A stretch of DNA of 56,729 bases from an uncultured Alphaproteobacteria bacterium (GCA_904502245.1 CAJGDN010000001.1:1-56729); one strand, 5' to 3'. Shown: positions 32,984 to 41,374, counted from the first letter of the stretch. Notes: a model not told the origin generated them from the letters alone. Program-made: numbers and translations.

Positions 32984-33316
32984 ATGAAAAAATTGGCATC
33001 AGTTATGGGGGTATTAGCAATGTTGGGATTGGCAGGTTGTGGTGAAAAAACACCAGTTGCAGAAAATGGTGATACGGTTGTAATTAATTTTGCGGGCTTC
33101 TTGGATGGGGTTCAGTTCCCAGGTGGTACAGCAGAGAACTTTCCATTGAAATTGGGCAGCGGTCAGTTCGTCCCAGGTTTTGAAGACCAGGTTATTGGTA
33201 TGAGTGAAGGTGAAGAACGTGATATCAATATTACATTCCCAACAGAATATGTTCCTGATTTGGCAGGAAAATCTGTTGTGTTCAAGGTAAAGGTTGTTGA
33301 TATCTTGGAAAAATAA
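32984..33316 (+). CDS. FKBP-type peptidyl-prolyl isomerase lipoprotein
   Basis: A small periplasmic isomerase that speeds up proline isomerisation during folding. The signal peptide ends in LAGC (Cys19), so it is lipidated. The FKBP domain fills residues 29-110: GDTVVINFAGFLDGVQFPGG, LKLGSGQFVPGFEDQVIGMSEGEERDINITFP and VVFKVKVVDI. This places the active-site Phe and the GFE...GM segment typical of FKBP and trigger-factor domains. Some aromatic pocket residues differ from FKBP12. At 110 aa it is a minimal form. An AAAGGAAAG site precedes the ATG. It follows the unknown lipoprotein in an apparent operon. Confidence 0.88.
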   Translation: MKKLASVMGVLAMLGLAGCGEKTPVAENGDTVVINFAGFLDGVQFPGGTAENFPLKLGSGQFVPGFEDQVIGMSEGEERDINITFPTEYVPDLAGKSVVFKVKVVDILEK

Positions 33317-33335
33317 TTTGGATTTACACAGATTT

Positions 33336-33359
33336 ACGCCCCAGTCGGGGCGTTTTTTG
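33336..33359 (+). terminator. Terminator after the FKBP gene
   Basis: ACGCCCC / GGGGCGT stem with a four-base loop and six T. Confidence 0.93.
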
Positions 33360-33409
33360 TTTGCTGTATTTAAAAAATACTTGATTTTTGTTGAAAAAAC
33401 GTCATAATT

Positions 33410-33460
33410 TGTGGCGTTCCTGCTGATGGCATGGGGTCATCGGCTGATAAACCATAGGAA
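33410..33460 (+). promoter_or_regulatory. Possible S6:S18-binding leader of rpsF
   Basis: The 5' leader of rpsF contains a hairpin around GATG-gcatggggt-CATC and a following GGCTG near the ribosome-binding site. Many bacteria control rpsF-rpsR by binding S6:S18 to a leader hairpin with a bulged CCG. I cannot confirm that bulge here, so this is tentative. Confidence 0.3.
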
Positions 33461-33467
33461 AATAAAA

Positions 33468-33806
33468 ATGGCTTACTATGACAGTGTACTGGTTTTCCGC
33501 CAGGACTTGACTGAACCGCAGGTGAAAGAAAAAGCGGCGAAGTTTGCAGAAATCATCAAAGAATTGGGTGGTGATGTTAAAGCAACAGAATTCTGGGGCT
33601 TGAAGAATTTGGCATATATCATCCGTAAAAATCGCAAGGCACACTATGTTATGTTAAACATTGAATTGCCTGGCAGTCAAATCACAGAATTGGAACGTCG
33701 TTCACGCATTGACGAAGACGTTATCCGTTTCTTGAACGTTCGTGTTGATGAATTGTCATCTACACCTTCTATCATGATGAAAAAGAATACAGAGGAGGCA
33801 GAATAA
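33468..33806 (+). CDS. rpsF: Small ribosomal subunit protein bS6
   Basis: bS6 binds 16S rRNA with bS18 on the 30S platform. The 112-aa product has the family core: YYDSVLVFRQDLTEPQV, GGDVKATEFWGLKNLAYIIRKNRKAHYVMLNIELPG and DEDVIRFLNVRVDEL. An acidic tail (NTEEAE) follows, as is common. ATG 33468 follows an AGGAAA site. The longer frame from 33411 covers the presumed regulatory leader. The stop codon overlaps the rpsR start by one base. Confidence 0.97.
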   Translation: MAYYDSVLVFRQDLTEPQVKEKAAKFAEIIKELGGDVKATEFWGLKNLAYIIRKNRKAHYVMLNIELPGSQITELERRSRIDEDVIRFLNVRVDELSSTPSIMMKKNTEEAE

Positions 33807-34033
33807 TGGCAGTTCGTGCAGCAATTTATCGTAAAAAATCAAACCCATTAAAGGGCAAGGTTATTGATTATAAAGATGTTAAGACTTTGTCACATTATAT
33901 CACAGAACGTGGTAAAATTGTGCCAAGTCGTATCAGTGGTGTTTCCCAGAAAGATCAGCGCGCATTAGCAACTGCTATTAAACGTGCACGTCATTTGGGA
34001 TTGATGCCATTCGTTCGCAACAATCTGGGCTAA
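33806..34033 (+). CDS. rpsR: Small ribosomal subunit protein bS18
   Basis: bS18 pairs with bS6 on the 30S platform. The 75-aa protein contains YRKKSNPLKGKVIDYKDVKTL and the family signature SRISGVSQKDQRALATAIKRARHLGLMPF. GAGGAGG just upstream within rpsF, plus a one-base overlap (TAATG), indicates translational coupling. The usual order rpsF-rpsR-rplI is kept, but rplI is separated by 163 bases. Confidence 0.97.
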   Translation: MAVRAAIYRKKSNPLKGKVIDYKDVKTLSHYITERGKIVPSRISGVSQKDQRALATAIKRARHLGLMPFVRNNLG

Positions 34034-34196
34034 AAATAAATTCTGTGGTTGTTGGTTGTGTTTGTTGGTTCTTATGTAGCATTTGTACACGGCGAACCAT
34101 CAAACACTTCCCATCACTGCACATAATTTATTTTTAATTACATCCATATAGATATTTGGGATTTTCCCTAACTTATAAAAACTAAGGACAGATAAA

Positions 34197-34790
34197 ATGA
34201 AAGTTATTTTAACAGAAAAAATTACAAAGCTGGGTAATATCGGTGATGCAGTAGAAGTTAAAACAGGTTATGCACGTAATTACCTGTTGCCAAACTGCAA
34301 GGCAATGCGTTTCACACGTGAAAATGTTGCATTGTTCGAAGCGAAAAAGGCAGAATTGACTGCGCGTCAGGAAGCTGCTAAGAAATCAGCAGAATCAAAT
34401 GTTGATGCAGTTAAAAATGCAAAACTGTATATGATTCGCCAGGCGGGTGATACAGGCCAATTGTATGGTTCTGTTTCAACACGTGATATTGCACGTATGT
34501 TGAAAGAAGTTGCAAATGTTTCTGTTGAATCTGCACAGGTTATGTTGGGTGCGCCAATTAAAACAGTTGGTGTTTTCGAAACACAGATTGCATTGCATCC
34601 AGATGTTATTGTCCCTGTGAAGATTTATGTTGCACAGTCACAAGACGAAATCGAAGCATTGGTTGCAGGTAAATCTTTGACATTCGGTACCAAAAAGGTA
34701 GAAGAAGTTGAAGAAGCACCAGTTGCTGAAGCAGCAGAAGAAAAAGCAGAAGAAGTTGTTGCAGAAGCAGCGGCGACAGATGCAGAATAA
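34197..34790 (+). CDS. rplI: Large ribosomal subunit protein bL9
   Basis: bL9 is a two-domain protein at the base of the L1 stalk. The N-domain (MKVILTEKITKLGNIGDAVEVKTGYARNYLLP) is perfectly typical, followed by the connecting helix and the C-domain (RQAGDTGQLYGSVSTRDIARML, ALHPDVIVPVKIYVA). A Glu/Ala-rich tail of about 30 residues at the end lengthens the protein to 197 aa against about 150, as in many Alphaproteobacteria. An AAGGA site precedes the ATG. It ends in its own terminator. Confidence 0.97.
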   Translation: MKVILTEKITKLGNIGDAVEVKTGYARNYLLPNCKAMRFTRENVALFEAKKAELTARQEAAKKSAESNVDAVKNAKLYMIRQAGDTGQLYGSVSTRDIARMLKEVANVSVESAQVMLGAPIKTVGVFETQIALHPDVIVPVKIYVAQSQDEIEALVAGKSLTFGTKKVEEVEEAPVAEAAEEKAEEVVAEAAATDAE

Positions 34791-34811
34791 TTTTTCTGTG
34801 ATGAAAATAAG

Positions 34812-34844
34812 AACATCCCCCTTTGTTATGGGGATGTTTTTTTA
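34812..34844 (+). terminator. Terminator of rplI
   Basis: AACATCCCC / GGGGATGTT stem then a T-run. Confidence 0.93.
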
Positions 34845-34866
34845 TTGTGTGTTTGGATTTGTGTAT

Positions 34867-34896
34867 AAAAAAAATCCCCAGTTGGGGGATTTTTTT
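34867..34896. terminator. Terminator of ssb
   Basis: AATCCCC / GGGGATT stem flanked by A-run and T-run. It lies just past the ssb stop on the minus strand and can act both ways. Confidence 0.85.
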
Positions 34897-35350
34897 AGAA
34901 TGGAATGTCGTCGCCAATGTCTGCCACAGATATTTCTTCGCGTGGGGCAGATGATGGGGCCGCGGCCGTATATTCAGAACCGGCACCATCCATTGTTTTT
35001 GCGCCTGACAAAATTACCATTTGGCCACCAAATGGATTCAGGACAACTTCGGTCGTAAATACGTCTGCGCCACTTTGGTTTTGCCATTTGCGTGTGCGCA
35101 GTGAACCTTCTAGGTATAATTTTGTTCCTTTTTGCAACATGCGTTCGGCAACATCAACTAAATTTGGGTTGAAAATTACAACGCGATGCCATTCTGTTTG
35201 TTCTTTTTGTTCGCCAGTTGCGCGGTCGCGCCATCTGTCAGATGTTGCCAGGGAAAAACTTACTACTTTCTGACCACTGCCCATTGTACGAACCTGGGGT
35301 TCTTGGCCAATATTGCCGACCAAGATGACTTTATTGATGCTTCCTGCCAT
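34895..35350 (-). CDS. ssb: Single-stranded DNA-binding protein
   Basis: SSB coats single-stranded DNA in replication, repair and recombination and recruits partners by its C-terminal tip. The 151-aa protein has the OB-fold (SINKVILVGNIGQEPQVRTMGSGQKVVSFSLAT, WHRVVIFNPNLVDVAERMLQKGTKLYLEGSLRTRKWQ, about 1-105), a short Ala/Ser/Pro linker and the conserved acidic tip DDIPF. AGGAAG precedes the ATG. It is monocistronic between rplI and the protease gene. Confidence 0.97.
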   Translation of the reverse strand: MAGSINKVILVGNIGQEPQVRTMGSGQKVVSFSLATSDRWRDRATGEQKEQTEWHRVVIFNPNLVDVAERMLQKGTKLYLEGSLRTRKWQNQSGADVFTTEVVLNPFGGQMVILSGAKTMDGAGSEYTAAAPSSAPREEISVADIGDDIPF

Positions 35351-35436
35351 GTCACTTCCTTTTTTTGTTTTAATTATCTATGACTGATTTGACCAATAAA
35401 GATATAAAAAAGCAAGGTGTTTTTATCGTGTTTTTG

Positions 35437-37290
35437 TTAAAAAATTGTTTTGATGCGTGTGATTGCATAAATTTCATCGCGTCCGTATGGGTTATCTACG
35501 AATCCAGCGGTTATAAATTTGTATGATGCATTATATTCAATCGCAGGTGTGTCGACCAGGTTAATTTTATGATTAGCATATGTGTATTCACCATTAGTGC
35601 GACGACCGGTCGGTATATTCAGGTACATGTTGCCGGATATAATTGTTTCTGGGGTGCCAATTGATATGCTGAAATCATCAATTTTTGCGCCAAATTTTAC
35701 AGATGCGGTTGTTATGCGTGAAAATCCGTCAATCATGGATTCTGCTGTTGGTGTTGGTCTTGTAAAACCGATGGACGCTTTTTGAAATAGTGTTGTGTCG
35801 CCCATTTTGAATTTGTTGTTAAAGCCAATAAATGTTGTTAACTGTTTTTCAGTTGTTCCCATGAACCCGTTTCCATGCATCAGGTTTGAATTACGAAAAC
35901 CAAATTCTATATTGGCAAAGTTGGCACTGATTGTGTTGTTTGCTGTTAGGTGATCGTATCCAACGCTGCGATTTTTGATGCTGATATTATCATTCATTCG
36001 TGTTTTGAATGCACGACCAAAACTATCGATAAATGCAAAGTTGATGTTTTCTGATTTGATTTTGTGTCCGATTGGACCGCTGATGTGCGCGGTGCGCAGT
36101 GAAACGGTTTCTCCGCTGGCCAATGGTACCAATGTTGTGCCAACAGGACGCGTGGCACGTTCCAGATCCAGCATTCCATGACCATATACCTCATCAATGC
36201 CAGCAACGCCCAGATCGCGTGCTGTTTCAAATAATAATTCTGTGATTTCATTGGACTTCATGTATGGAAATGCTTCGCGAATAACTGCGATGGCAGCAGA
36301 TACAATCGGGGCAGCAAAACTGGTGCCGTCCAGTGGGCTGTTTGTTTTTGGGGAGTCTAGTGCAACGCCTGGTGCAGTTATGCAATAATTTTTTGTGATG
36401 CCACATTGATTACTAAATTCTGCCAAGGCTTCTTTTTCACTGTCCCAGGCAACTACATTCACAAAGTGACCTTGTAATTCATTAAAGTGTAATGGCAGGG
36501 CAGCCAATGCGTTTGATTCGGAATTGTATCCATTGCCGGCCGCCCATACAAATATTGCGTCGTTATCTGATGCGGCGTGCGTTAATGAATTAATAAAATT
36601 TTGACTGGTTATATTTATCAGGTGCTGACGATTACGAATCTGTGTTGCAGATACATTTGTAATTTCCCAACTAAAATTATATATGTTGGCGTTTGATGAT
36701 GTGGCGGTTCTTATTATGTCACCAATCTGATTAAAAGAATAGAATTTTTCGCCGTATTCTGCAACCTGATATGACGTGACGGATGCATTTGGTGCAATCA
36801 GGCCAGATGCTAAATACGCAACATTGCCACCATGCCATGTGTTGCGTCCAAAATCAAAAACAGCAATATTAGAATTGGCGCCGGTATATCCGCGTGCCAA
36901 TGAATATGCCACACGTATGTCGTTGTACTGGCTAGTGTTTCGGATGTATTCAGAATTTGAAAATGCTGATTCTAGTGCGGCTGAATCAACGTCGCCACCA
37001 ACCATTTTATTGTCTGTTGCCATGGTGGGCATCGTGGTGTGCGAAGTGTTGTTGTCAGAAGATGTTAATCCCAATATGGCCGCCGTGCCACCAATCAACG
37101 CAAGTGCACCACCGGTAACAGCGGCAGTGGTACCAAAAGATAATTTATTTTCTGGTGTTGTTTTATGGTTGATACATTTGTCCGGGTTATAGCGACGGTA
37201 AATTTCACTGTCGCAGTCATTTGCCAAGACAGGCATGGCCAATGTCAGGCCACATAAAATGAATGATAAAAATCTGGTCTTGGACTTCAT
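35437..37290 (-). CDS. Exported subtilisin-like (S8) serine protease
   Basis: A secreted protease of 617 aa. The signal peptide covers residues 1-23. A small Cys-containing segment and a hydrophobic Gly/Ala-rich stretch (55-76, VTGGALALIGGTAAILGL, possibly a membrane anchor) follow. The S8 triad is complete: Asp146 (AVFDFG), His153 (WHGGNVA) and Ser324 (DGTSFAAP), with oxyanion Asn253 (WAAGN). The C-terminal 230 residues are beta-rich and end in Phe, like a small autotransporter-type barrel, but a full 12-strand domain is not certain. A GAGG site precedes ATG 37290. The promoter at 37332-37359 matches those of the ClpP-like and Fic-like genes. Confidence 0.88.
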   Translation of the reverse strand: MKSKTRFLSFILCGLTLAMPVLANDCDSEIYRRYNPDKCINHKTTPENKLSFGTTAAVTGGALALIGGTAAILGLTSSDNNTSHTTMPTMATDNKMVGGDVDSAALESAFSNSEYIRNTSQYNDIRVAYSLARGYTGANSNIAVFDFGRNTWHGGNVAYLASGLIAPNASVTSYQVAEYGEKFYSFNQIGDIIRTATSSNANIYNFSWEITNVSATQIRNRQHLINITSQNFINSLTHAASDNDAIFVWAAGNGYNSESNALAALPLHFNELQGHFVNVVAWDSEKEALAEFSNQCGITKNYCITAPGVALDSPKTNSPLDGTSFAAPIVSAAIAVIREAFPYMKSNEITELLFETARDLGVAGIDEVYGHGMLDLERATRPVGTTLVPLASGETVSLRTAHISGPIGHKIKSENINFAFIDSFGRAFKTRMNDNISIKNRSVGYDHLTANNTISANFANIEFGFRNSNLMHGNGFMGTTEKQLTTFIGFNNKFKMGDTTLFQKASIGFTRPTPTAESMIDGFSRITTASVKFGAKIDDFSISIGTPETIISGNMYLNIPTGRRTNGEYTYANHKINLVDTPAIEYNASYKFITAGFVDNPYGRDEIYAITRIKTIF

Positions 37291-37331
37291 TTAACCTCGT
37301 GTCTTGTTCGGTGCACTACACGTACACTATA

Positions 37332-37359
37332 AATATAGTACAAATGAACTCTTTGTCAA
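37332..37359 (-). promoter_or_regulatory. Promoter of the S8 protease gene
   Basis: On the minus strand, TTGACAAA, nine bases, TGTACTATATT; -35 TTGACA (37359-37354), 16-base spacer, -10 TATATT (37337-37332). A palindrome ACTATaaatATAGT (37326-37339) overlaps the -10 box, a good repressor position. Confidence 0.7.
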
Positions 37360-37383
37360 TGTTTTTGCTAATGAAAGGTTAGA

Positions 37384-37412
37384 TTGATTTAGAGATAAAA
37401 AATAACTATACT
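37384..37412 (+). promoter_or_regulatory. recO promoter, leaderless start
   Basis: TTGATT (37384-37389), 17-base spacer, TATACT (37407-37412), eight bases before ATG 37421. Confidence 0.55.
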
Positions 37413-37420
37413 TGCAGGGT

Positions 37421-38071
37421 ATGAAGATAGAAACCGTCGGTATTTTAATCGCATTAAGACCGTTTAATGAACGGGACTGTGTCGCACGGATTTTTACCCC
37501 AGATAGTGGTGTGTTGGTTGGCATGTTGCGTGGGGCGTTGGTGGCAAAAAATAATCGCCCGATGGTTGGGCAATACGGTTCGGTTACGTGGGGTGCACGC
37601 TTAGAATCTCAATTGGGCCTTTTTCATTGGGAGGTGGAAAAAAATCTTGCAGGGGCAATGATGATGAATGCAAAATCTTTGTTGGCAATGAATGCGGCGT
37701 TTGATATTTTGACCGCTTTATTGCCAGAGCGTGAAGTGTATCAAAATTTGTATGCAGAAACGTTGGTTTTATTACACCGGTTAAGCGATGGAGATTTTAA
37801 TTCATATCTGGAATGGGAAATCGCATTGTTGCGTGAATTAGGATATGCGCTGGATTTATCTGTGTGTGCGGGATGTGGTTCCAAGAATGATTTGCTGTAT
37901 GTGTCGCCGCGTACGGGGAGGGCTGTGTGTGCGGCTTGTGCAGTGCCGTATGTGGATAAATTGTATAAGTTGCCATTAGGGCCAGCAGTGACAGCCCGAT
38001 TTTTAGAAAGCGTTTGTGTGGGGCAGGGGGTTCAATTCCCAATCGGACGAAAAATGTTAAATTTTGATTGA
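37421..38071 (+). CDS. recO: DNA repair protein RecO
   Basis: RecO with RecR loads RecA onto SSB-coated gaps. The 216-aa product has the N-terminal OB-fold (MKIETVGILIALRPFNERDCVARIFTPDSGVLVGMLRGA) and a helical C-domain containing the Cys4 zinc site CAGCGSKN...AVCAACA (about 150-172). Length is near normal (220-250). No ribosome-binding site is seen; a -10 box eight bases upstream suggests a leaderless message. The earlier TTG start at 37412 lies within the -10 box and is rejected. It is not next to era or recR in this window. Confidence 0.9.
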   Translation: MKIETVGILIALRPFNERDCVARIFTPDSGVLVGMLRGALVAKNNRPMVGQYGSVTWGARLESQLGLFHWEVEKNLAGAMMMNAKSLLAMNAAFDILTALLPEREVYQNLYAETLVLLHRLSDGDFNSYLEWEIALLRELGYALDLSVCAGCGSKNDLLYVSPRTGRAVCAACAVPYVDKLYKLPLGPAVTARFLESVCVGQGVQFPIGRKMLNFD

Positions 38072-38150
38072 GTTTTGCACATTTATTCCTTGCGATTTTT
38101 TTTTAATTTGCTATTGTAAATCTCGTTCAACATAACAAGGAGAAAAAATC

Positions 38151-38975
38151 ATGACTTGGACAATTTTGGTACTGGTATTAGGTATCGCGTTGTATATGTT
38201 TGGTGGCATGATGCTGAAGCATGATGCAAAAAAACAGGCAGCGGGTGCAAAGTTGGTAAAAAAAGCAATAAAAGTTATTGCTATTATTATGGTAGCAGGC
38301 AGTGTTTGCCGTTTGTATATGCCATATTATTTGACAAGTGTTAATCCTGCAATCATCCAGGAGATGGTTGAATCTATGCAGGAACAGTTGAATGAACAGA
38401 AGAATAAAGCTGTTCGTGAATATGTTCGCAACCATGCAGATGAAATGATTGCAAATGCGCCGGTTTTGGGTAACCCAGAAGCAAAGAAAACAATCTATGT
38501 TTGGACAGCGGCTTCTTGTGGTTATTGCCGTCGTGTACATGGTGAATTGGATTCTGTTTTGGCAGAACGTGATGATGTTCGCGTAGTTATGAAAAACTTT
38601 TCAATTCATGGTGTAATGTCTGATGGTCCAGCACGTGCAATGATTGCTGCAAAGATTCAGGACCCAGCCAAGGCAGCGAAATTCGCAGACATTGTTATGA
38701 CACGTGAATATCGTCCAGAAGGCAAAATTGAAGATCAGGATAAATTGGCAGCAGCTATTGAAAAAAATCTGATGAAATTTGCAGAAGAAGCTGGTCTGGA
38801 TACTGCAAAGTTGAAAGAAGATATGAAGGGATCTGTTGTTGCAGCTGAATTGGTAAATGTTCGTGAATTGGCGAATCGTTTCGAAATTACAGGTACTCCA
38901 TTCTTGATTATCGGTGAAGAAGCGTTCCCAGGCGCAATTCCAGCCGCACAAATCAAGGCAGCGTTGGATAAATAA
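38151..38975 (+). CDS. Membrane-anchored DsbA/Com1-like thiol oxidoreductase
   Basis: A thioredoxin-fold protein that probably forms or shuffles disulfides in the periplasm. It has two N-terminal membrane segments (about 3-22 and 39-53), which is unusual because most DsbA proteins have a signal peptide. A helical linker follows, then the DsbA domain from about residue 105 (VLGNPEAKKTIYVWTAASCGYC). The redox motif is CGYC (123-126), and the cis-Pro loop reads ITGTPFLIIG. The layout resembles Com1/DsbA-like proteins with an inserted helical region. Its presence fits the many Cys-rich exported proteins here; that link is inference. An AAGGAG site precedes the ATG. Confidence 0.88.
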   Translation: MTWTILVLVLGIALYMFGGMMLKHDAKKQAAGAKLVKKAIKVIAIIMVAGSVCRLYMPYYLTSVNPAIIQEMVESMQEQLNEQKNKAVREYVRNHADEMIANAPVLGNPEAKKTIYVWTAASCGYCRRVHGELDSVLAERDDVRVVMKNFSIHGVMSDGPARAMIAAKIQDPAKAAKFADIVMTREYRPEGKIEDQDKLAAAIEKNLMKFAEEAGLDTAKLKEDMKGSVVAAELVNVRELANRFEITGTPFLIIGEEAFPGAIPAAQIKAALDK

Positions 38976-38998
38976 TTTGGCTGTGATTCTAAATGAAA

Positions 38999-39029
38999 GA
39001 AACGCCCAAGTGGGCGTTTCTTTTTATTT
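38999..39029. terminator. Terminator between convergent genes
   Basis: GAAACGCCCA / TGGGCGTTTC ten-pair stem, then TTTTTATTTT. It serves the DsbA-like gene (+) and overlaps the end of the 79-aa gene (-). Confidence 0.92.
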
Positions 39030-39263
39030 TATGTGTTGTATTAATTTTTGAAAAAATTTTTTCTTTTGTTTGTATGCAATTTCTTCTGCGTAATCAATAC
39101 TGATATCTTTATAAACAGGTCTGTTTTGTATCGCATTTATTCTGTCAAATGTTATGTTTATGCAATAATCAGAAATAGGTTGATTATTGCTTATTGCATT
39201 GTATATGCGTTTGCAACGATATTCTTCAATTGCATAAAATCCAGGTGTGTGTTCGTTATTCAT
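39024..39263 (-). CDS. Small hypothetical protein, 79 aa
   Basis: Unknown. The preferred start (39263) gives MNNEHTPGFYAIEEYRCKRIYNA-type sequence, followed by an Ile/Asn/Asp-rich middle and a Lys-rich end (YKQKKKFFQKLIQHIK). No signal peptide and two cysteines. A TTGACA box lies at 39299-39294 with an AT-rich -10 region (TATAAA or AAAATC) 7-10 bases before this ATG and no ribosome-binding site, so the mRNA may again be leaderless. A longer frame (to 39299) would run through that promoter. The Lys/Tyr-rich character recalls the 70-aa protein at 31137, without clear homology. Confidence 0.5.
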   Translation of the reverse strand: MNNEHTPGFYAIEEYRCKRIYNAISNNQPISDYCINITFDRINAIQNRPVYKDISIDYAEEIAYKQKKKFFQKLIQHIK

Positions 39264-39396
39264 AGTCGCTGATTTTATATTAAAAAAACTATTTGTCAAA
39301 TATTGTATTTTAGTTGTTTTTATCTATATATATGATAAATTCGCGAATCGGGTTTTAATATGGTATAATTTCACAGATACTAAAAGGATTTTTATT

Positions 39397-39984
39397 ATGG
39401 CACTGATACCAATGGTTATAGAAGAATCGCCACGTGGTGAACGTTCATTTGATATTTATTCACGTTTGTTGCGCGACAGAATTATTATGGTTAATGGTCA
39501 GATTGAACCAACAATGGCAAACAGTATTGTGGCACAATTGTTGTTCTTGGAATCTGAAAACCCAAATGCTGATATTTCAATGTATATTAATTCCCCGGGT
39601 GGTGATGTTTCAGCGGGTTGGGCAATTATGGATACAATGCAGTATATCAAGGCACCTGTTTCAACAATTGGTATGGGATTGGTTGCATCAATGGGGTCTG
39701 TGTTGTTGGCGGCTGGTGAAAAAGGAAAACGCTTCGTTTTGCCAAATACTCAAATTATGATTCATCAACCATTGGCTGGGGCCGAGGGGCAAATTACTGA
39801 TATGGAAATTCGTTTAACGCAATATCAGAAAAATAAAAAAACATTAATCAAACAGATGTCGGAATTTACAGGTAAAAAAGAAAAAGAATTGTTTGATGCA
39901 ATGGAGCGTGATAATTGGATGTGTCCGTGCGAGGCCAAAGATTTTGGCCTGATTGATGGTATTTTGGAACGTAAATGCAATTAA
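39397..39984 (+). CDS. clpP: ATP-dependent Clp protease proteolytic subunit
   Basis: ClpP is the tetradecameric serine peptidase that works with ClpX or ClpA. The 195-aa sequence is canonical: LIPMVIEESPRGERSFDIYSRLL, INSPGGDVSAG, Ser98 in VASMGS, His123 in MIHQPL and Asp172 in ERDNWM, so the triad is intact. No propeptide extension is present. ATG 39397 follows AAAAGGA by eight bases. The longer frame from 39247 has no ribosome-binding site. A TATAAT box lies near 39364. clpX starts 23 bases downstream in the same operon. Confidence 0.97.
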   Translation: MALIPMVIEESPRGERSFDIYSRLLRDRIIMVNGQIEPTMANSIVAQLLFLESENPNADISMYINSPGGDVSAGWAIMDTMQYIKAPVSTIGMGLVASMGSVLLAAGEKGKRFVLPNTQIMIHQPLAGAEGQITDMEIRLTQYQKNKKTLIKQMSEFTGKKEKELFDAMERDNWMCPCEAKDFGLIDGILERKCN

Positions 39985-40007
39985 TTATCCAATGTTGAGG
40001 ATGTGAT

Positions 40008-41270
40008 ATGAGTGATGATAAAACACCAAATACAGAAAATAATAATCAGCAGTTTTGCAGTTTTTGTGGCAAGGCTGTATATGAAGTAAAGAAATTGGTC
40101 AGTGGACGTAATGTTTGTATTTGTGACGAATGTATCAATCTGTGTAATGATATTATGGCGGATGATAATCGTCGCGAGGTTAGCAAAGATGCAGCAAAAT
40201 TACCAACGCCATCACAAATTTACAATTTCTTGAATGAATATATTATTGGACAGGACACGGCAAAGCGTACCCTGGCGGTGGCGGTTTATAATCACTATAA
40301 GCGTCATAATGTCGCGGTAAATTCAAATGTTGAAATACAGAAGTCTAATGTTTTGTTGATCGGATCGACTGGTACCGGTAAGACATTATTTGCACAAACA
40401 TTGGCGCGTATTTTAGATGTACCGTTTGCAATTGCAGATGCAACCACTTTGACCGAGGCTGGATACGTTGGCGATGATGTTGAAAGTGTTCTGACACGAT
40501 TGTTACAGAATGCGAATTTTGATGTTGAGCGCGCCGGACGTGGAATTATTTATATTGATGAAATTGATAAGATTTCACGTAAATCTGAAAATCCGTCTTT
40601 AACACGTGATGTTTCAGGTGAAGGGGTTCAGCAGGCATTATTGAAATTAATTGAAGGCACAGTTGCAAATGTCCCAGCAGGTGGGGCAGGTCGCAAACAT
40701 CCGGGCGAGGCAACAGTACAATTGGATACCAGCAAGATTTTATTTATTTGTGGTGGGGCATTCGATGGTTTGAGCAAGATTATCGGTAATCGCACCAGTG
40801 AAAGACGCGGTATTGGTTTTGGGGCCTATGTTGAATCCAAGGAAGAACGTAACGCAAAGAATTTCTTGAAAGATGTTGAACCAGAAGATTTGGTGAAGTT
40901 CGGTATCATTCCAGAATTAATTGGTCGTTTGCCAGTAATTACAACACTGGATGCGTTGGATGAAGATGCGTTGGTCAAAATTTTGACGGAACCAAAGAAT
41001 GCAATTGTAAAGCAGTTTGCTGCAATGATGGAAATGGATGATGTGAAATTAAATATCACAGAAGATGGATTGCGTGAAATTGCGAAAATGGCGGTTGCGC
41101 GCAAAACAGGGGCACGTGGATTGCGCAGCATTTTGGAAAAAATTCTGATGCAACCTATGTTTGATGCACCGGACAAGGAAGATTTGGCAGAGATTATAAT
41201 TGATGCAGATGTTGTATTAGGGAATAAAGCACCAATTGAGGTGTTGAAGGATGCAAAGAAGGCCGCATAA
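40008..41270 (+). CDS. clpX: Clp protease ATP-binding subunit ClpX
   Basis: ClpX is the AAA+ unfoldase that feeds substrates to ClpP. The 420-aa protein has the N-terminal zinc-binding domain with four Cys (FCSFCG...CICDEC, about 17-45). Walker A is STGTGKT, the Walker B segment is IIYIDEIDKI, and GERRGIGFGA- and LIGRLP-type motifs of the family are present. The C-terminal small domain includes ARKTGARGLRSILE. Length is typical. It follows clpP by 23 bases and ends before a hairpin terminator. Confidence 0.97.
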   Translation: MSDDKTPNTENNNQQFCSFCGKAVYEVKKLVSGRNVCICDECINLCNDIMADDNRREVSKDAAKLPTPSQIYNFLNEYIIGQDTAKRTLAVAVYNHYKRHNVAVNSNVEIQKSNVLLIGSTGTGKTLFAQTLARILDVPFAIADATTLTEAGYVGDDVESVLTRLLQNANFDVERAGRGIIYIDEIDKISRKSENPSLTRDVSGEGVQQALLKLIEGTVANVPAGGAGRKHPGEATVQLDTSKILFICGGAFDGLSKIIGNRTSERRGIGFGAYVESKEERNAKNFLKDVEPEDLVKFGIIPELIGRLPVITTLDALDEDALVKILTEPKNAIVKQFAAMMEMDDVKLNITEDGLREIAKMAVARKTGARGLRSILEKILMQPMFDAPDKEDLAEIIIDADVVLGNKAPIEVLKDAKKAA

Positions 41271-41274
41271 AATA

Positions 41275-41302
41275 AACCGCCCATTTGGGCGGTTATAATT
41301 TT
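41275..41302 (+). terminator. Terminator of clpPX
   Basis: AACCGCCCA / GGGCGGTT stem with a weak T-tract (ATAATTTTG). Confidence 0.75.
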
Positions 41303-41374
41303 GATTAATTTCCTGGTTATTTTTTTTGATTAATGTATTATGATATTTGTATATAAAAAAATAAGGAGAATGAT

